NCBI GenBank assembly: GCA_963837395.1
Contig: CAWINI010000004.1
Coordinates: 2,418,001 to 2,482,000, forward strand
DNA: 64,000 nucleotides
Source of the DNA: CAVZQN01 sp963837395
GTDB lineage: Bacteria; Acidobacteriota; HRBIN11; JAKEFK01
Reading direction: 5' to 3'
The notes beneath the pieces are model-generated. The model searched no databases and was not told the DNA's origin. It saw only the letters and a list, made by a program, of their open reading frames with translations. Below, in pieces: positions 47,010 to 55,872 of this stretch. Made by a program: the position numbers and the translations under genes. Each line of letters starts with the position of its first letter. Within the stretch, counting starts at the first letter, position 1.

Positions 47010-48158
47010 TCATTGTTTTGTAAACCAGCGATTCAGACGTGTTGTTTTAAACGAATCTTTATCGGCTCGAAATTCCTTTGACGGACCTGCGAAGCGAACA
47101 TCAGGCGCAGGACCACCAAGGAAGTTGGCTTCAACTTTTGCAACCATTCCTCCACCAAATTCTAAAAAGCATGTGCCCGTTCCGTCAAAATGACCAGGCG
47201 AACCACTATTACGAACTCGATATAAAATTTCGTCGGCAACTGCGAGTGCTGCTCGATCTGCGAAGGCACCAGCTTTTGGTACTGCCGCATTCCCTACCGG
47301 AATTTTTGTAACATCACCAATCGCAAAAACATTTGGAAATCCTGTTTCCAGATTTTGTGCATTTACTAAAACCCATCCATCTTTAGCCAGACCTGCCTCC
47401 GCAACTACAGAAGGAACTCGATGTATTGGAACGCCGATAAATAGATCGTACGGCATCGGGCCTCGCTCCTTAATTACAGCGTGTTTTGATGATGGATCAA
47501 GCGAAATCACCGGAGTGTTCGGCATAAATTCAATTGCACGTTCCGCAAATAAACGCAAAATCGTTTCTGATCCTTCTTTCGATATCGGAAGTGGAGTGGG
47601 TGCTGGACTGACAACGCGAAGTTTTGTTTGTTTGCGAACCCCTTGATCGGAAAGATAATCGTGAAGTTGTAGTGCCATTTCAAATGGAGCCGGCGGACAT
47701 TTATAAGGCATACCAAGAATGCCAATCACGATCTGACCAGAACGAAAATTTGGAAGGACACCACTGAGTTTTTCTGCGCCCGCCAGTGTATAAAACTCCT
47801 GTCCGCCTTCAAGCAATCCCGGCGTTGCTGCAAAATTCATATCCGCGCCGAGTGCAACAACAAGAAAATCTGCATCATGAGTTCCGGCATTTGTTGTTAT
47901 CCGCCTGGAACCAGGATCAATGGATTGAATTGATTCCTGCTTGAAATCTATCTCGGGATGTAGATTTCGATAATAGGACTTAATTTGATCGGAACTCTTC
48001 CTGTTAAAAACGACTTCGAACTTTGAAAACCCCATGAAGAATGAATCGTTTTTATCAATCAGTGTGACCTGAATCTCTTTCGATGCAGTTTCTTGCAATC
48101 GGCTCGCAAGCTCCAAACCTCCGAAACCGGCGCCTAAAATCAAAACACGCGTCTTCAT
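47010..48158 (-). CDS. SQR-like FAD-dependent oxidoreductase
   Basis: 382 residues. Two Rossmann motifs: GAGFGGLELASRLQE (FAD) and later IVIGILGMPYKCPPAPFEMALQLHDYL, whose PxKCPPAPFE is the SQR/FCSD family's first redox Cys site. The family's other conserved Cys positions are not seen, so sulfide oxidation is uncertain. A C-terminal amphipathic RLNRWFTKQ tail could bind the membrane. I chose the third-codon ATG (48158) because GAGGTG lies at better spacing than for ATG 48164. It is divergent from the lipoprotein gene and ends next to a hairpin repeat. Confidence 0.75.
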   Translation of the reverse strand: MKTRVLILGAGFGGLELASRLQETASKEIQVTLIDKNDSFFMGFSKFEVVFNRKSSDQIKSYYRNLHPEIDFKQESIQSIDPGSRRITTNAGTHDADFLVVALGADMNFAATPGLLEGGQEFYTLAGAEKLSGVLPNFRSGQIVIGILGMPYKCPPAPFEMALQLHDYLSDQGVRKQTKLRVVSPAPTPLPISKEGSETILRLFAERAIEFMPNTPVISLDPSSKHAVIKERGPMPYDLFIGVPIHRVPSVVAEAGLAKDGWVLVNAQNLETGFPNVFAIGDVTKIPVGNAAVPKAGAFADRAALAVADEILYRVRNSGSPGHFDGTGTCFLEFGGGMVAKVEANFLGGPAPDVRFAGPSKEFRADKDSFKTTRLNRWFTKQ

Positions 48159-48193
48159 GATCATTGCACCTCTACCAACTTCAGTGGTTCAAT

Positions 48194-48199
48194 TATAGT
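48194..48199 (+). promoter_or_regulatory. -10-like box 8 nt before ATG 48208
   Basis: TATAGT-attcgccc-ATG, no Shine-Dalgarno: a leaderless candidate for the lipoprotein gene. Confidence 0.5.
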
Positions 48200-48207
48200 A
48201 TTCGCCC

Positions 48208-49248
48208 ATGTTAACAAAACTCTTTCCTTACTTCATCTTAATCCTGCTGTCTTGTACTTCACCGCCTCAAGCGAGCTCTCAACAAACTGAATGGAACACT
48301 AAGGAAAATCAACTCAACGATTTTTTCCAGGACTATGCAAAATTAAGGCGTGAAGAGATTAAAGCGATCCAAAACGGAACGGCCATTGCAAAAGAATTGA
48401 ATTCACCTCCGGAGCAAGTATTAATATTTGGTGCAGTATACATTAAGGCGAATGCGGAAAGTTATTTAACTTTCGTCTCTGATACCGATCAGAAAAGTAA
48501 GATCCCGGGATATCTTGCAATCCGCAAATTCAGCGAGCCGCCACAACTTTCGGATCTGGATACCTTCACCCTTGAACCTGATGACATCAAGGATTTGCAA
48601 AATTGCAAACCTGATGAATGTGAAGTACAACTGCCAGCGCAGACCATGGAGGAGTTTCGTAAATCGGTGAACTGGAAATCAGCAGATACGACCGCACAAG
48701 TGAATACCTTAGCGCAGCAAATGGCTCTTCGCGCTCTTCAAAGCTACATCCAGGGTGGAAATGCAGCACTGGGTACTTATCGCGATTAAAAAAATCCGAA
48801 TGTCGTCGTTGAAAGTTTCAAGAACTTACTGGCGCAAGCAAAAGCGCTTCCAGTTTACATGCCGGAGCTTCATAGATATTTACTGGAATATCCGAATTTC
48901 AACTCGCCGGACATTCAATCGGAATTTCACTGGGAAAAAGTGAAGTTCGGTCTAAAGCCAACATTGCGAATCGTACATCGAATTATTTATAAACGTAATG
49001 ATTCGGAACCGGCATTTGCAGTTGCAGAAAAGCAACTATACTCCAGTCACTATTTTCAAACAGCATTGGATATCACTGTATGTGTACCCGATCAAAACGG
49101 ATTTTATTTAATTACTGCGAAAGGATCCCAGCAAGCAGGCCTTACCGGACTTAAAGGAAACATGGTGCGAGGTGTTGCAGTTAACAAAACAAAATCCTCA
49201 CTAGAGCAAGCGCTGGACGCGATCAAAAAAAAGTTAGAGCAACACTAG
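48208..49248 (+). CDS. Lipoprotein of unknown function with in-frame TAA stop
   Basis: One frame runs 48208-49248 (347 codons) broken only by TAA at 48787-48789. Before it: lipobox LILLSCTSPP, NDFFQDYAKLRREEIKAIQ and EEFRKSVNWKSADTTAQVNTL. After it the same frame continues KNPNVVVESFKNLLAQAKALPVYMPELHRYLLEYPNF... and ends with a strand-rich domain (SSHYFQTALDITVCVPD, GFYLITAKGS) and helix SSLEQALDAIKKKLEQH. Continuity of frame and composition argues for one gene in which a codon such as AAA has become TAA next to an A7 run. Function not recognised. TATAGT lies 8 nt before the ATG. Confidence 0.62.
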
Positions 49249-49264
49249 AAAAAAGAGAAATCTT

Positions 49265-49702
49265 CTAATTTGGTTGGTAATCGATTTCCATCCATCTTTC
49301 AGGTTTGTTCAGCAGCTTAAATCCGAATTGGCTGTAAAGTGAGTGCGCATCCTTCGTTGCAAGCACCCATCTTCGTAAGTCTTGTAATTCCGGATGCGCA
49401 AGCATTGATTCCATTAACCACTTCGACAGACCCTGGCCGCGGTATTCTTCATCTATATAGACATCCGCTATCCATGCGAATGTAGAATAGTCACTAATTA
49501 CTCGCGCAAATCCGATTTGTTTGTTGCCATCAAAAATTCCGAATGGCAATGAATGCTCAATCGATTTCTTGATTGCTTCTAAACTTCTTCTGTTAGCCCA
49601 ATACGATTTTTGCAAGAAGCGATAAATGACATCGACTTGCATCCGATTCTTATCGGTGGTGAGTTCGAATCGGCCTAGCTTTCGTTCGAATTTCAATTCC
49701 AT
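49265..49702 (-). CDS. GNAT family N-acetyltransferase
   Basis: 145 residues. Acetyl-CoA binding motif A is YIDEEYRGQGLSKWLMESMLAHPEL, preceded by IGFARVISDYSTFAWIADVYI; the C-terminal LLNKPERWMEI strand completes the fold. Acceptor unknown. TATCTT (49709-49714, minus strand) lies 6 nt before the ATG and no Shine-Dalgarno is visible. Divergent from the small membrane protein. Confidence 0.86.
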   Translation of the reverse strand: MELKFERKLGRFELTTDKNRMQVDVIYRFLQKSYWANRRSLEAIKKSIEHSLPFGIFDGNKQIGFARVISDYSTFAWIADVYIDEEYRGQGLSKWLMESMLAHPELQDLRRWVLATKDAHSLYSQFGFKLLNKPERWMEIDYQPN

Positions 49703-49817
49703 CGATTAAAGATACACCGCTTTTGACAAACTGTGCAGATACAATGTTGTGAAGAATCAATCAGTGCAGAAATATAGAAATTGCTGTCATATATTAAAAA
49801 CTGAAACGGAGGAAATT

Positions 49818-50114
49818 ATGTCACGTGAATCGCGACATGCCCATGCTGGTGTCTATCTTATTTTGTCGTTGATTATGCTTCGATACGTTGATGAAGCGAA
49901 GCTATCAACATTTTGGAGATGGATTGCTCGAACTGGTGCACCCATTGCAGCAATTCTGATTCCTGCCGCTTTCTTTCTTTCCGTTATATCTCCGGAAGCG
50001 AAACAGCCAAACGGGCTAATGAATCTCGCTTATGTCGGCGCACTATTTCTTGCCACAGCTGTTTTAAGCCTGGGAGTTGGTCTCATTCGCGCAGCTCGCC
50101 AGTCAGACTTTTAG
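49818..50114 (+). CDS. Small membrane protein of unknown function
   Basis: 98 residues with three hydrophobic helices (GVYLILSLIMLRYV, PIAAILIPAAFFLSVI, YVGALFLATAVLSLGVGLI). Start ATG 49818 has a strong GGAGG (about 49808-49813); the open frame begins at 49749. Not recognised. The following gap to 50193 contains a CCGAA..TTCGG hairpin (about 50166-50178), a possible terminator for both convergent genes. Confidence 0.6.
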   Translation: MSRESRHAHAGVYLILSLIMLRYVDEAKLSTFWRWIARTGAPIAAILIPAAFFLSVISPEAKQPNGLMNLAYVGALFLATAVLSLGVGLIRAARQSDF

Positions 50115-50193
50115 GATGGAAAACATTTGCCGAATGCTAACAGCAGCCTTGGCGAACCTTTTATCCGAATTTTTCGGCGAAGGAGTAACCACA

Positions 50194-51447
50194 CTAGATT
50201 CCGCTCTTTTCGAATAATCCCAGCCAGGATCTGCTTTCTGCTGTTACGTGAATATCGGGTTTGCCGGAATGTTCATTCTTCACATTCAGAGTACTGTTTT
50301 GAATTACGACTGTTGCGGTTTGCGCTTCTTCGCCGGTAAATGTGAAATGGTATGTAGCGTTGACTCCTTTTGCTTTCTCCGGCTGAAATACAGTTCTTAG
50401 TCCTTGTAAAAAATTGCTAATCGAATAGGAACGCAATCCATTAGAAACTCTTTTTGTTTTTTTGTGCGGAAATTTGTGTTGAACATAATCCTCCGCATCC
50501 GATCCTTTAACAACATAGATGGTATCTGTTCTTTCTTGTAATGGCTTAACAACATCTTTCAGATACATCGCACGATTTTCCAAAAATGGTGCGATTACAT
50601 CTTCACCAGCAGGACACACAGCAACGCAGTGCGCCGCTTTGTAATTTGCTCCATACGATAGACTTTGCCATAACGAAACGGTCTCGTTGTCTTGTACTTT
50701 TTGCCGGTAATCGAGTGCGCTCTTGCTATCGGCGACTTTATCTACCCAGTCGCTAAATCCACCCAGGAATTCACGATAGTTGTGCGTATAACATGCCGAA
50801 AAATTGAAGTAGCCATCAGATCGAATTGCACCTGTGGGACATGCTGCTACGCAAAGTTTACATTCCACGCACGGATTGTATTCGATCGGATGATCATACT
50901 CTGTAACTTCCGCTTCGATCAGAACGGTTCCTAACAAAATGAAGCTGCCAAATACAGGGTGGATTACATTACGATGAATGCCCATTTGGCCACGCCCCGC
51001 CGCCACCGCTACAGTCTTATGCGAAACAACCCACATTTTTCCGAAACCGAATTGATCCGCCTCCATAGGAAATGCCATCGAAGGGTTTAAGGAAGAAATA
51101 CCCAGCTTCCCCAATTCTTGCACAATCTTTCGACACACTTCATCAACATGATGTCCAATCTGGTGAAATTCCAAATTCGCGATCGATCGAGCCGGACTGC
51201 GGATGGGTTCGCGATTCATTCGCTGGATTACACTGATTAGTGTTTTCGTTTTTGCAAAAGCAGTCAGGATATCGCGGCGATCCTTATCGAGTTCCGGTCT
51301 CTCGATTTCTACGAATCCTACATCATCTGCGCCAAGTTCGAGGCAAAGTTTCCTCAGCCAGTTCGAATCCAACTTCTCAACTGGCTTCGGACGCTTTGAC
51401 GATTGTCTGTATTTCAAAACGATTGGATGTTTCTCAAGTTCAACCAT
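50194..51447 (-). CDS. 4Fe-4S protein (QueG/dehalogenase-like) with SCP2-like tail
   Basis: 417 residues. Two [4Fe-4S] motifs, CVECKLCVAACPTGAI and CVAVCPAGED, sit as in epoxyqueuosine reductase or reductive dehalogenases. The N-terminal region (ELGADDVGFVEIERPELD..., RSPARSIANLEFHQIGHHVDEVC) resembles their cobalamin domain. After the cluster region the last ~60 residues (ATYHFTFTGEEAQTATVVIQNSTLNVK, PDIHVTAESRSWLGLFEKSGI) match the start of an SCP2 sterol-carrier fold and stop abruptly. A TGG-rich domain end is therefore missing, unless the stop is an error. GGAG lies 6-7 nt before the ATG. The promoter region contains a perfect 20-bp palindrome. Confidence 0.68.
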   Translation of the reverse strand: MVELEKHPIVLKYRQSSKRPKPVEKLDSNWLRKLCLELGADDVGFVEIERPELDKDRRDILTAFAKTKTLISVIQRMNREPIRSPARSIANLEFHQIGHHVDEVCRKIVQELGKLGISSLNPSMAFPMEADQFGFGKMWVVSHKTVAVAAGRGQMGIHRNVIHPVFGSFILLGTVLIEAEVTEYDHPIEYNPCVECKLCVAACPTGAIRSDGYFNFSACYTHNYREFLGGFSDWVDKVADSKSALDYRQKVQDNETVSLWQSLSYGANYKAAHCVAVCPAGEDVIAPFLENRAMYLKDVVKPLQERTDTIYVVKGSDAEDYVQHKFPHKKTKRVSNGLRSYSISNFLQGLRTVFQPEKAKGVNATYHFTFTGEEAQTATVVIQNSTLNVKNEHSGKPDIHVTAESRSWLGLFEKSGI

Positions 51448-51457
51448 AATGGCTCCA

Positions 51458-51477
51458 TTTGTTGTATATACAACAAA
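51458..51477. promoter_or_regulatory. Perfect 20-bp palindrome, operator candidate
   Basis: TTTGTTGTATATACAACAAA is its own reverse complement and lies 11-30 nt upstream of the 4Fe-4S gene start. This suits a GntR- or MarR-type dimer. The rest of the 243-bp gap to 51690 shows no gene. Confidence 0.6.
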
Positions 51478-51690
51478 TTATCACTTTTTTTAGATCTGGC
51501 AATATTAGGAGGATGATATCGGCTATGGCTGTTAAAGGAATGGCTGGAATTTATTCGTTCATTTCGAACTTTGTGCTTGACTGCAAATGTTGATTACCCA
51601 ACCTTGAACGAATTTCAGAAAATGACTGGAAATTACAACGCATTGGCCATCCAGCAAATATCACGATAAACTAATTAAAGAGGAATTTAG

Positions 51691-51942
51691 ATGCCAACCG
51701 ATAATCGGATAGCAATGAATCCAAAAATAATGATGGGTAAACCTGTCATTCGCGGTACAAGGATCACTGTAGAGCTGATACTCCGAAAATTAGGCGAAGG
51801 CGCAAGCGAAGCTGAAATTCTCAACGCATACCCGAGACTGAACCGTGAAGATATTCAGGCTGCGATTCGTTACGCGGCGGACGCATTAGCTCATGAAGAT
51901 GTCGTTCTGGTTCCAGCCAAGAAATCACCTACCAGGAGATAA
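51691..51942 (+). CDS. DUF433 antitoxin
   Basis: 83 residues with the DUF433 pattern: ITMNPKIMMGKPVIRGTRITVELILRKLGEGASEAEILNAYP as GKPVIRGTRITV, then LNREDIQAAIRYAADALAHED. These bind DNA and neutralise DUF5615 PIN-like toxins. GAGG precedes the start. The stop codon TAA is only 2 nt before the likely toxin start. Confidence 0.88.
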   Translation: MPTDNRIAMNPKIMMGKPVIRGTRITVELILRKLGEGASEAEILNAYPRLNREDIQAAIRYAADALAHEDVVLVPAKKSPTRR

Positions 51943-51944
51943 TT

Positions 51945-52298
51945 CTGAAATTTCTCGCAGATGAGAACTGCGATTTCGCCGTCGTCCGCGCTTTACGAGT
52001 GGCCGGACACGATGTCTTGGCAATCTCCGAAACTATTCCGGGCGTAGAAGATGTAACGGTTATTCAGTTAGCATTAGATGAGGATCGAATTCTATTGACC
52101 GAAGATAAGGATTTCGGACAACTTACTTATGCATACTCACCGAAGACATTAAGCGTAATCCTTATTCGCTACCCCGCAAGCGCACGAAGTAAATTAGGAA
52201 ATGATATTTGTCGACTTGTCAGCCGTTATGCAGAAAAGTTGAAAGGCCGATTTGTTGTCATACAACCTGGTCGCGCAAGATTCATAAAGATGAAGTAG
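51945..52298 (+). CDS. DUF5615 PIN-like toxin, non-ATG start
   Basis: 117 residues. LKFLADENCDFAVVRALRVAGHDVLAI is the family's N-terminus with the acidic ADEN site, then LTEDKDFGQLTYAY and VILIRYPA complete the PIN-like core. A GTG at 51999 would delete the ADEN residues. In frame upstream only ATT (51942) or CTG (51945) is available. AGGAG (51934-51938) lies 6 nt before the CTG, so I chose CTG; ATT or a sequence error (ATG lost) are the alternatives. It would be a ribonuclease toxin paired with the DUF433 antitoxin. Confidence 0.82.
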   Translation: MKFLADENCDFAVVRALRVAGHDVLAISETIPGVEDVTVIQLALDEDRILLTEDKDFGQLTYAYSPKTLSVILIRYPASARSKLGNDICRLVSRYAEKLKGRFVVIQPGRARFIKMK

Positions 52299-52303
52299 AG
52301 GAA

Positions 52304-52377
52304 TGGCTGGGGGACAGGGATTTGAACCCCGATAAGCAGATCCAGAGTCTGCTGTCCTGCCGTTGGACGATCCCCCA
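52304..52377 (-). tRNA. tRNA-Gln (CTG anticodon), CCA encoded
   Basis: The minus strand starts TGGGGGATCGTCC, has an anticodon arm GCAGA-CTCTGGA-TCTGC with CTG at the anticodon, a T-arm with GGTTCAAATCC, and ends TCCCCCAGCCA. The acceptor stem is fully paired (TGGGGGA/TCCCCCA) and 3' CCA is present. Confidence 0.93.
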
Positions 52378-52416
52378 TTTCCGCAAAACGCGTGTGGAGA
52401 GATCGTAAAAATAGCA

Positions 52417-52452
52417 TCAGGGCCGCTCTGTGTCAAACAAAGCGACCCTGAA
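52417..52452 (-). terminator. Hairpin downstream of the cupredoxin gene
   Basis: TCAGGGCCGCT pairs with AGCGACCCTGA across a 14-nt loop (single mismatch); on the minus strand a short T-rich tract follows. It could terminate the cupredoxin gene. Confidence 0.65.
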
Positions 52453-52469
52453 GTATCTAAGGAAGGAGA

Positions 52470-53939
52470 TCAGTAGCGTGGAGGTGGCTCCTGATCTGCG
52501 GTAACGGTAATTGTGCCGGACATTACTTGTCCGTGAATCGTACAAAAATAATTAAAAGTTCCGGAGCTGGTAAAACGGAATTCGAATGAACTCCCACGGT
52601 TGAGTGTTGGACTACCCAGTACTCCGCCTCCGCTGCTTGTAACTGTGTGAGGTGAGTTACCGTTGTTTGTCCATTTGACTGTTGTACCGGGAGTCACAGT
52701 TACCTGAGCTGGTGAATAAAAATTATCACCGATGCTGATACTGGAATTCGAACTTTGTTGCGCAACAAAAAAGATTGCGCCACGAATCTTAAATTGAACG
52801 CTTGCTCCACCCACAGTTGAAGCAGGTTGATTGGAATCCTCCCAGACAACCAGGATATTCCCTTCTTGCGGATCGTAAGATGTAGCGGCATTGCGAGTTT
52901 GAGTCAACGTAGATGTTGCAACCTGAAACGGTTGATTGGTGATCGTGCCAGTCGCTGTCGCCAGCCCTGCAGCTCGTACAGTGTTTGCTTGTGTCCACAC
53001 ACCAACGAATAGATTGTTGCGTGAATCCAGAAGCAAACTTGTTACAAGGCTATTCTCATCTGCTACATTATTAATAGATTTCGTTCCCGATGCGAAGTTG
53101 CCGGTTTCATTAATTTTGCGATACTTAATCGAAGTCTTATCGCTCCAAATTCCAAAACCTGTACCTGCATCCAAAAAGCTGGCATCACCAAAAGTGTTTA
53201 ATCCGGCAGTTGCAGGTTGAAAACGTGATGGGGCAGGACGAAGTAATACGCCATCAGCCTTTGCATTAAATCCGATAAGACTTCCACTTGTTCCTGATTT
53301 TTCCAACAACATCGATATCCGATTTCCATTCTTCTGATTGGTGGAAAGGGATCCAGGCGCCCACACTTTTCCTGCACCGGCTGTGGAAAGAACTTTCGTA
53401 TCGCCAGCAGGCTTACCACTTGGATCTAGAACCCGGCTTTTTAATACACGGCCGGAAATACCATCCTGGCTTCCTAACCAAAAAATCAGGAATTTTTTTC
53501 CAGTGAAATCGTAGGAAAGTCGCGGGGAACTATCACTAACACCACCTTCGATTAAGGCGGGTGATCCTTTCTTCACAAAGTTTGCATCAAAAAATTGCGT
53601 TTGTAATCCTTGAGCAGTTTCGAATGCCAACAAATATGTGTAGTTAATCGAATCGTAAGAGATATCAAAATTTTGTTCGAAAGCTGTAACACCGGAAACC
53701 ATGGTCTTAACCGGACCAAGTGATCCATCTGATTGAACAAGCCTTCCCATTATTTTTGTGGGGTTCTGCCGCCATGCAACAAGCCAGAGATGTTTGAATC
53801 CATTTCTAGTAACGCGTGGAGTCCCAGCAATATTCGTAAATACATTGGAAAGGGTCAGGGTCTTTAAAGTTTCCTGCGCAGCAGCTGCCGAAACTAAAAA
53901 GAAAATCACAGAAGCTGTGCAAAATATTTTTTTCAACAT
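52470..53939 (-). CDS. Secreted beta-rich protein with C-terminal cupredoxin domain
   Basis: 489 residues: signal peptide (IFCTASVIFFLVSAAAA), then a repetitive beta region (WLVAWRQNPTK, GISGRVLKSRVLDPSGK, LLDSRNNLFVGVWTQ) that looks like beta-propeller blades. The plastocyanin-like end is SIGDNFYSPAQVTVTPGTTVKW...SPHTV...YFCTIHGQVMSGTITV. The type-1 copper ligands His (SPHTV), Cys (YFCTIH), His and Met are all present. It would be a periplasmic or extracellular electron carrier or copper binder. AAGGAG precedes the start. Confidence 0.82.
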   Translation of the reverse strand: MLKKIFCTASVIFFLVSAAAAQETLKTLTLSNVFTNIAGTPRVTRNGFKHLWLVAWRQNPTKIMGRLVQSDGSLGPVKTMVSGVTAFEQNFDISYDSINYTYLLAFETAQGLQTQFFDANFVKKGSPALIEGGVSDSSPRLSYDFTGKKFLIFWLGSQDGISGRVLKSRVLDPSGKPAGDTKVLSTAGAGKVWAPGSLSTNQKNGNRISMLLEKSGTSGSLIGFNAKADGVLLRPAPSRFQPATAGLNTFGDASFLDAGTGFGIWSDKTSIKYRKINETGNFASGTKSINNVADENSLVTSLLLDSRNNLFVGVWTQANTVRAAGLATATGTITNQPFQVATSTLTQTRNAATSYDPQEGNILVVWEDSNQPASTVGGASVQFKIRGAIFFVAQQSSNSSISIGDNFYSPAQVTVTPGTTVKWTNNGNSPHTVTSSGGGVLGSPTLNRGSSFEFRFTSSGTFNYFCTIHGQVMSGTITVTADQEPPPRY

Positions 53940-54265
53940 TTTTTCGACTCCTTCCTGAGAGCTCGATCTTTATTAAGGAGTTTATTGGAGCAACATGTAT
54001 GCCATCCGAGTATCAAGCACCGCAACACATGTAAAGTCCTTAGGATCAATGATTTAGTGACATTGCCAAATTCCAACCGTAAACCAAACTGACTCGCCTC
54101 GATACACAATTCGGCGAAACGACTGTAACACATCAGGACAAAGTCTTGAGATCATGCGATCAATAAGATGTGGAATTGTTGTTGAAAAATACATTGTTGG
54201 CTGCGGAATTATTGTTCAAACAGCTGTGAATAGCTGTAAAAAACCGTCTGGTATACTAGCGCGGA
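53940..54265. other. Divergent intergenic region cupredoxin / murJ
   Basis: No reliable open frame. ACATGT occurs twice about 50 bp apart near 53990 and AGCTGT twice near 54220, neither convincing as an operator. TATACT (54252-54257) lies 8 nt before the murJ ATG. Confidence 0.35.
54252..54257 (+). promoter_or_regulatory. -10-like box 8 nt before murJ ATG
   Basis: TATACT-agcgcgga-ATG, no Shine-Dalgarno, leaderless candidate. Confidence 0.5.
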
Positions 54266-55870
54266 ATGTCTGACGAACTGCCGAAAACGAGAAGTCTTGC
54301 TCACACTGCTGGCGCGGTTTCATTTGCAACTCTAATTAGCCGAATCCTGGGATTAATCCGGGAAATGGTTGTCGCCAAATACTTCCCCGTTTTTGCAACT
54401 GATGCTTTTTTTGCAGCTTTCCGAATTCCAAATTTACTGCGCGACTTATTTGCGGAAGGTGCTCTCAGCGCAGCTTTTGTTCCCACCTTTACTGAATACA
54501 AACAAAATCGGTCGCGTGAGGAAGCATGGCTACTTGCAAGCGTTGTTTTGAATACGCTTGCCGTTGTTTTAAGCGGCGTTACCCTGCTCATTCTATTTGG
54601 TGCGAAATATCTGGTGCTCTTGCTCGTTTCTGGGTACGCACAAATTCCAGGCAAAATTGAGTTAACCGTTCATCTCACGCGGATCATGTCTCCTTTTCTT
54701 ATGACAGTTGCGCTTGCTGCGGCTGTGATGGGAGTTCTCAACACCCATGGACGTTTTTTTATTCCTGCAGTAGCTCCGGCAGTATTCAATGTGTGCAGCA
54801 TCCTGGCTGGAATTTTTCTTGCGCCTCTCATGCCGCGTTTTGGAGAACCGCCGATTACTGCAATGGCAATCGGAAGTTTACTGGGTGGTGTTGCCCAGCT
54901 TGCAGTACAAATTCCATCCTTATATAAGTGTGGTTTTGTTTATCACTTTAAACTGGACTGGCATCATTCCGGACTGTCAAGAATCATGCGATTGATGCTG
55001 CCAGCCGCTTTTGGTCTGGCTGCAACTCAAATCAATATCCTTATTGATAATCAACTCGCATCTTATTTAGGAAATGGCCCAGTTTCCTGGTTGAACTACG
55101 CGTTTCGATTAATGCAGCTTCCGATTGGATTGTTTGGAGTTGCAATCGCGACAGTCCACCTTGCCACAGCATCGCGTCGAGTTGCAACAAATGATTTTGA
55201 AGGATTGAAGGTAAATGTCGCTGATGCAATTAAGCTTGCAGCATTTTTAAATATTCCCGCCACCGCAGGTTTGATTTTTTTACGATACCCGATTGTACAA
55301 ATACTTTATGAACGCGGACGATTCACCGCTGAACATACCATATATACTGGCAATGCGCTTTTTTGCTATGCACTTGGATTGTATGCATATTCACTGGTGA
55401 AAATAATAACTCCGACATTTTATGCATTAGGCGATACCAAAAAACCGGTGAAATTTTCAGCAATCGTCATCGTTCTGAAAATTGCAATCAATCTCGCACT
55501 AATTCGAAAACTTGGATTTATGGGGCTTGCGTTGGGGACTTCGCTTGCTTCGTTATTGAACACTGGACTTCTCCTCAATGCATTGCGGCACAAAATCGGA
55601 TCTCTTTCAGGACACGCCATCATCTCAACTATCTTAAGAATCACGTTCGCAAGTTTGATTATGGGTGCTGCTGCATGGAAAATTCATGACTGGCTTGCTT
55701 CAATCATTGGAAACAGAAATCTTTATGAAAGAGCGGCAGTACTCGGAATTAGCATTATTGCAGCACTTGCCATTTTGATGTTGCTTAGTTATTTATTCAA
55801 AGTTAAAGAAGCGAAGACGTTAATTGAAATCGTAACGTCCAAATTCCGTAGCTCCAAAAAGGTGCAATAA
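54266..55870 (+). CDS. murJ: Lipid II flippase MurJ
   Basis: 534 residues, fourteen hydrophobic helices of the MOP superfamily. Key landmarks are TLISRILGLIREMVVAKYF (residues about 19-37), AFFAAFRIPNLLRDLFAEGALSAAFVPTF and the later LRYPIVQILYERGRFT. It flips lipid II across the inner membrane for peptidoglycan synthesis. It is the first of a plus-strand run with a small membrane protein immediately downstream (3-bp gap) and then the LeuA-like gene. TATACT is 8 nt upstream with no Shine-Dalgarno. Confidence 0.93.
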   Translation: MSDELPKTRSLAHTAGAVSFATLISRILGLIREMVVAKYFPVFATDAFFAAFRIPNLLRDLFAEGALSAAFVPTFTEYKQNRSREEAWLLASVVLNTLAVVLSGVTLLILFGAKYLVLLLVSGYAQIPGKIELTVHLTRIMSPFLMTVALAAAVMGVLNTHGRFFIPAVAPAVFNVCSILAGIFLAPLMPRFGEPPITAMAIGSLLGGVAQLAVQIPSLYKCGFVYHFKLDWHHSGLSRIMRLMLPAAFGLAATQINILIDNQLASYLGNGPVSWLNYAFRLMQLPIGLFGVAIATVHLATASRRVATNDFEGLKVNVADAIKLAAFLNIPATAGLIFLRYPIVQILYERGRFTAEHTIYTGNALFCYALGLYAYSLVKIITPTFYALGDTKKPVKFSAIVIVLKIAINLALIRKLGFMGLALGTSLASLLNTGLLLNALRHKIGSLSGHAIISTILRITFASLIMGAAAWKIHDWLASIIGNRNLYERAAVLGISIIAALAILMLLSYLFKVKEAKTLIEIVTSKFRSSKKVQ

Positions 55871-55872
55871 AA

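Noticed and set aside
51691..52377. Genomic island inserted at tRNA-Gln
   Set aside because: A toxin-antitoxin pair lies next to the tRNA, but no integrase and no direct repeat of the tRNA 3' end was seen.
52194..52436. Minus-strand open frame across the tRNA-Gln
   Set aside because: It overlaps a clear tRNA and the toxin end, has no Shine-Dalgarno and no recognisable domain.
53980..54050. Operator formed by the two ACATGT copies
   Set aside because: 6-bp sites occur by chance and are about 50 bp apart with no surrounding symmetry.
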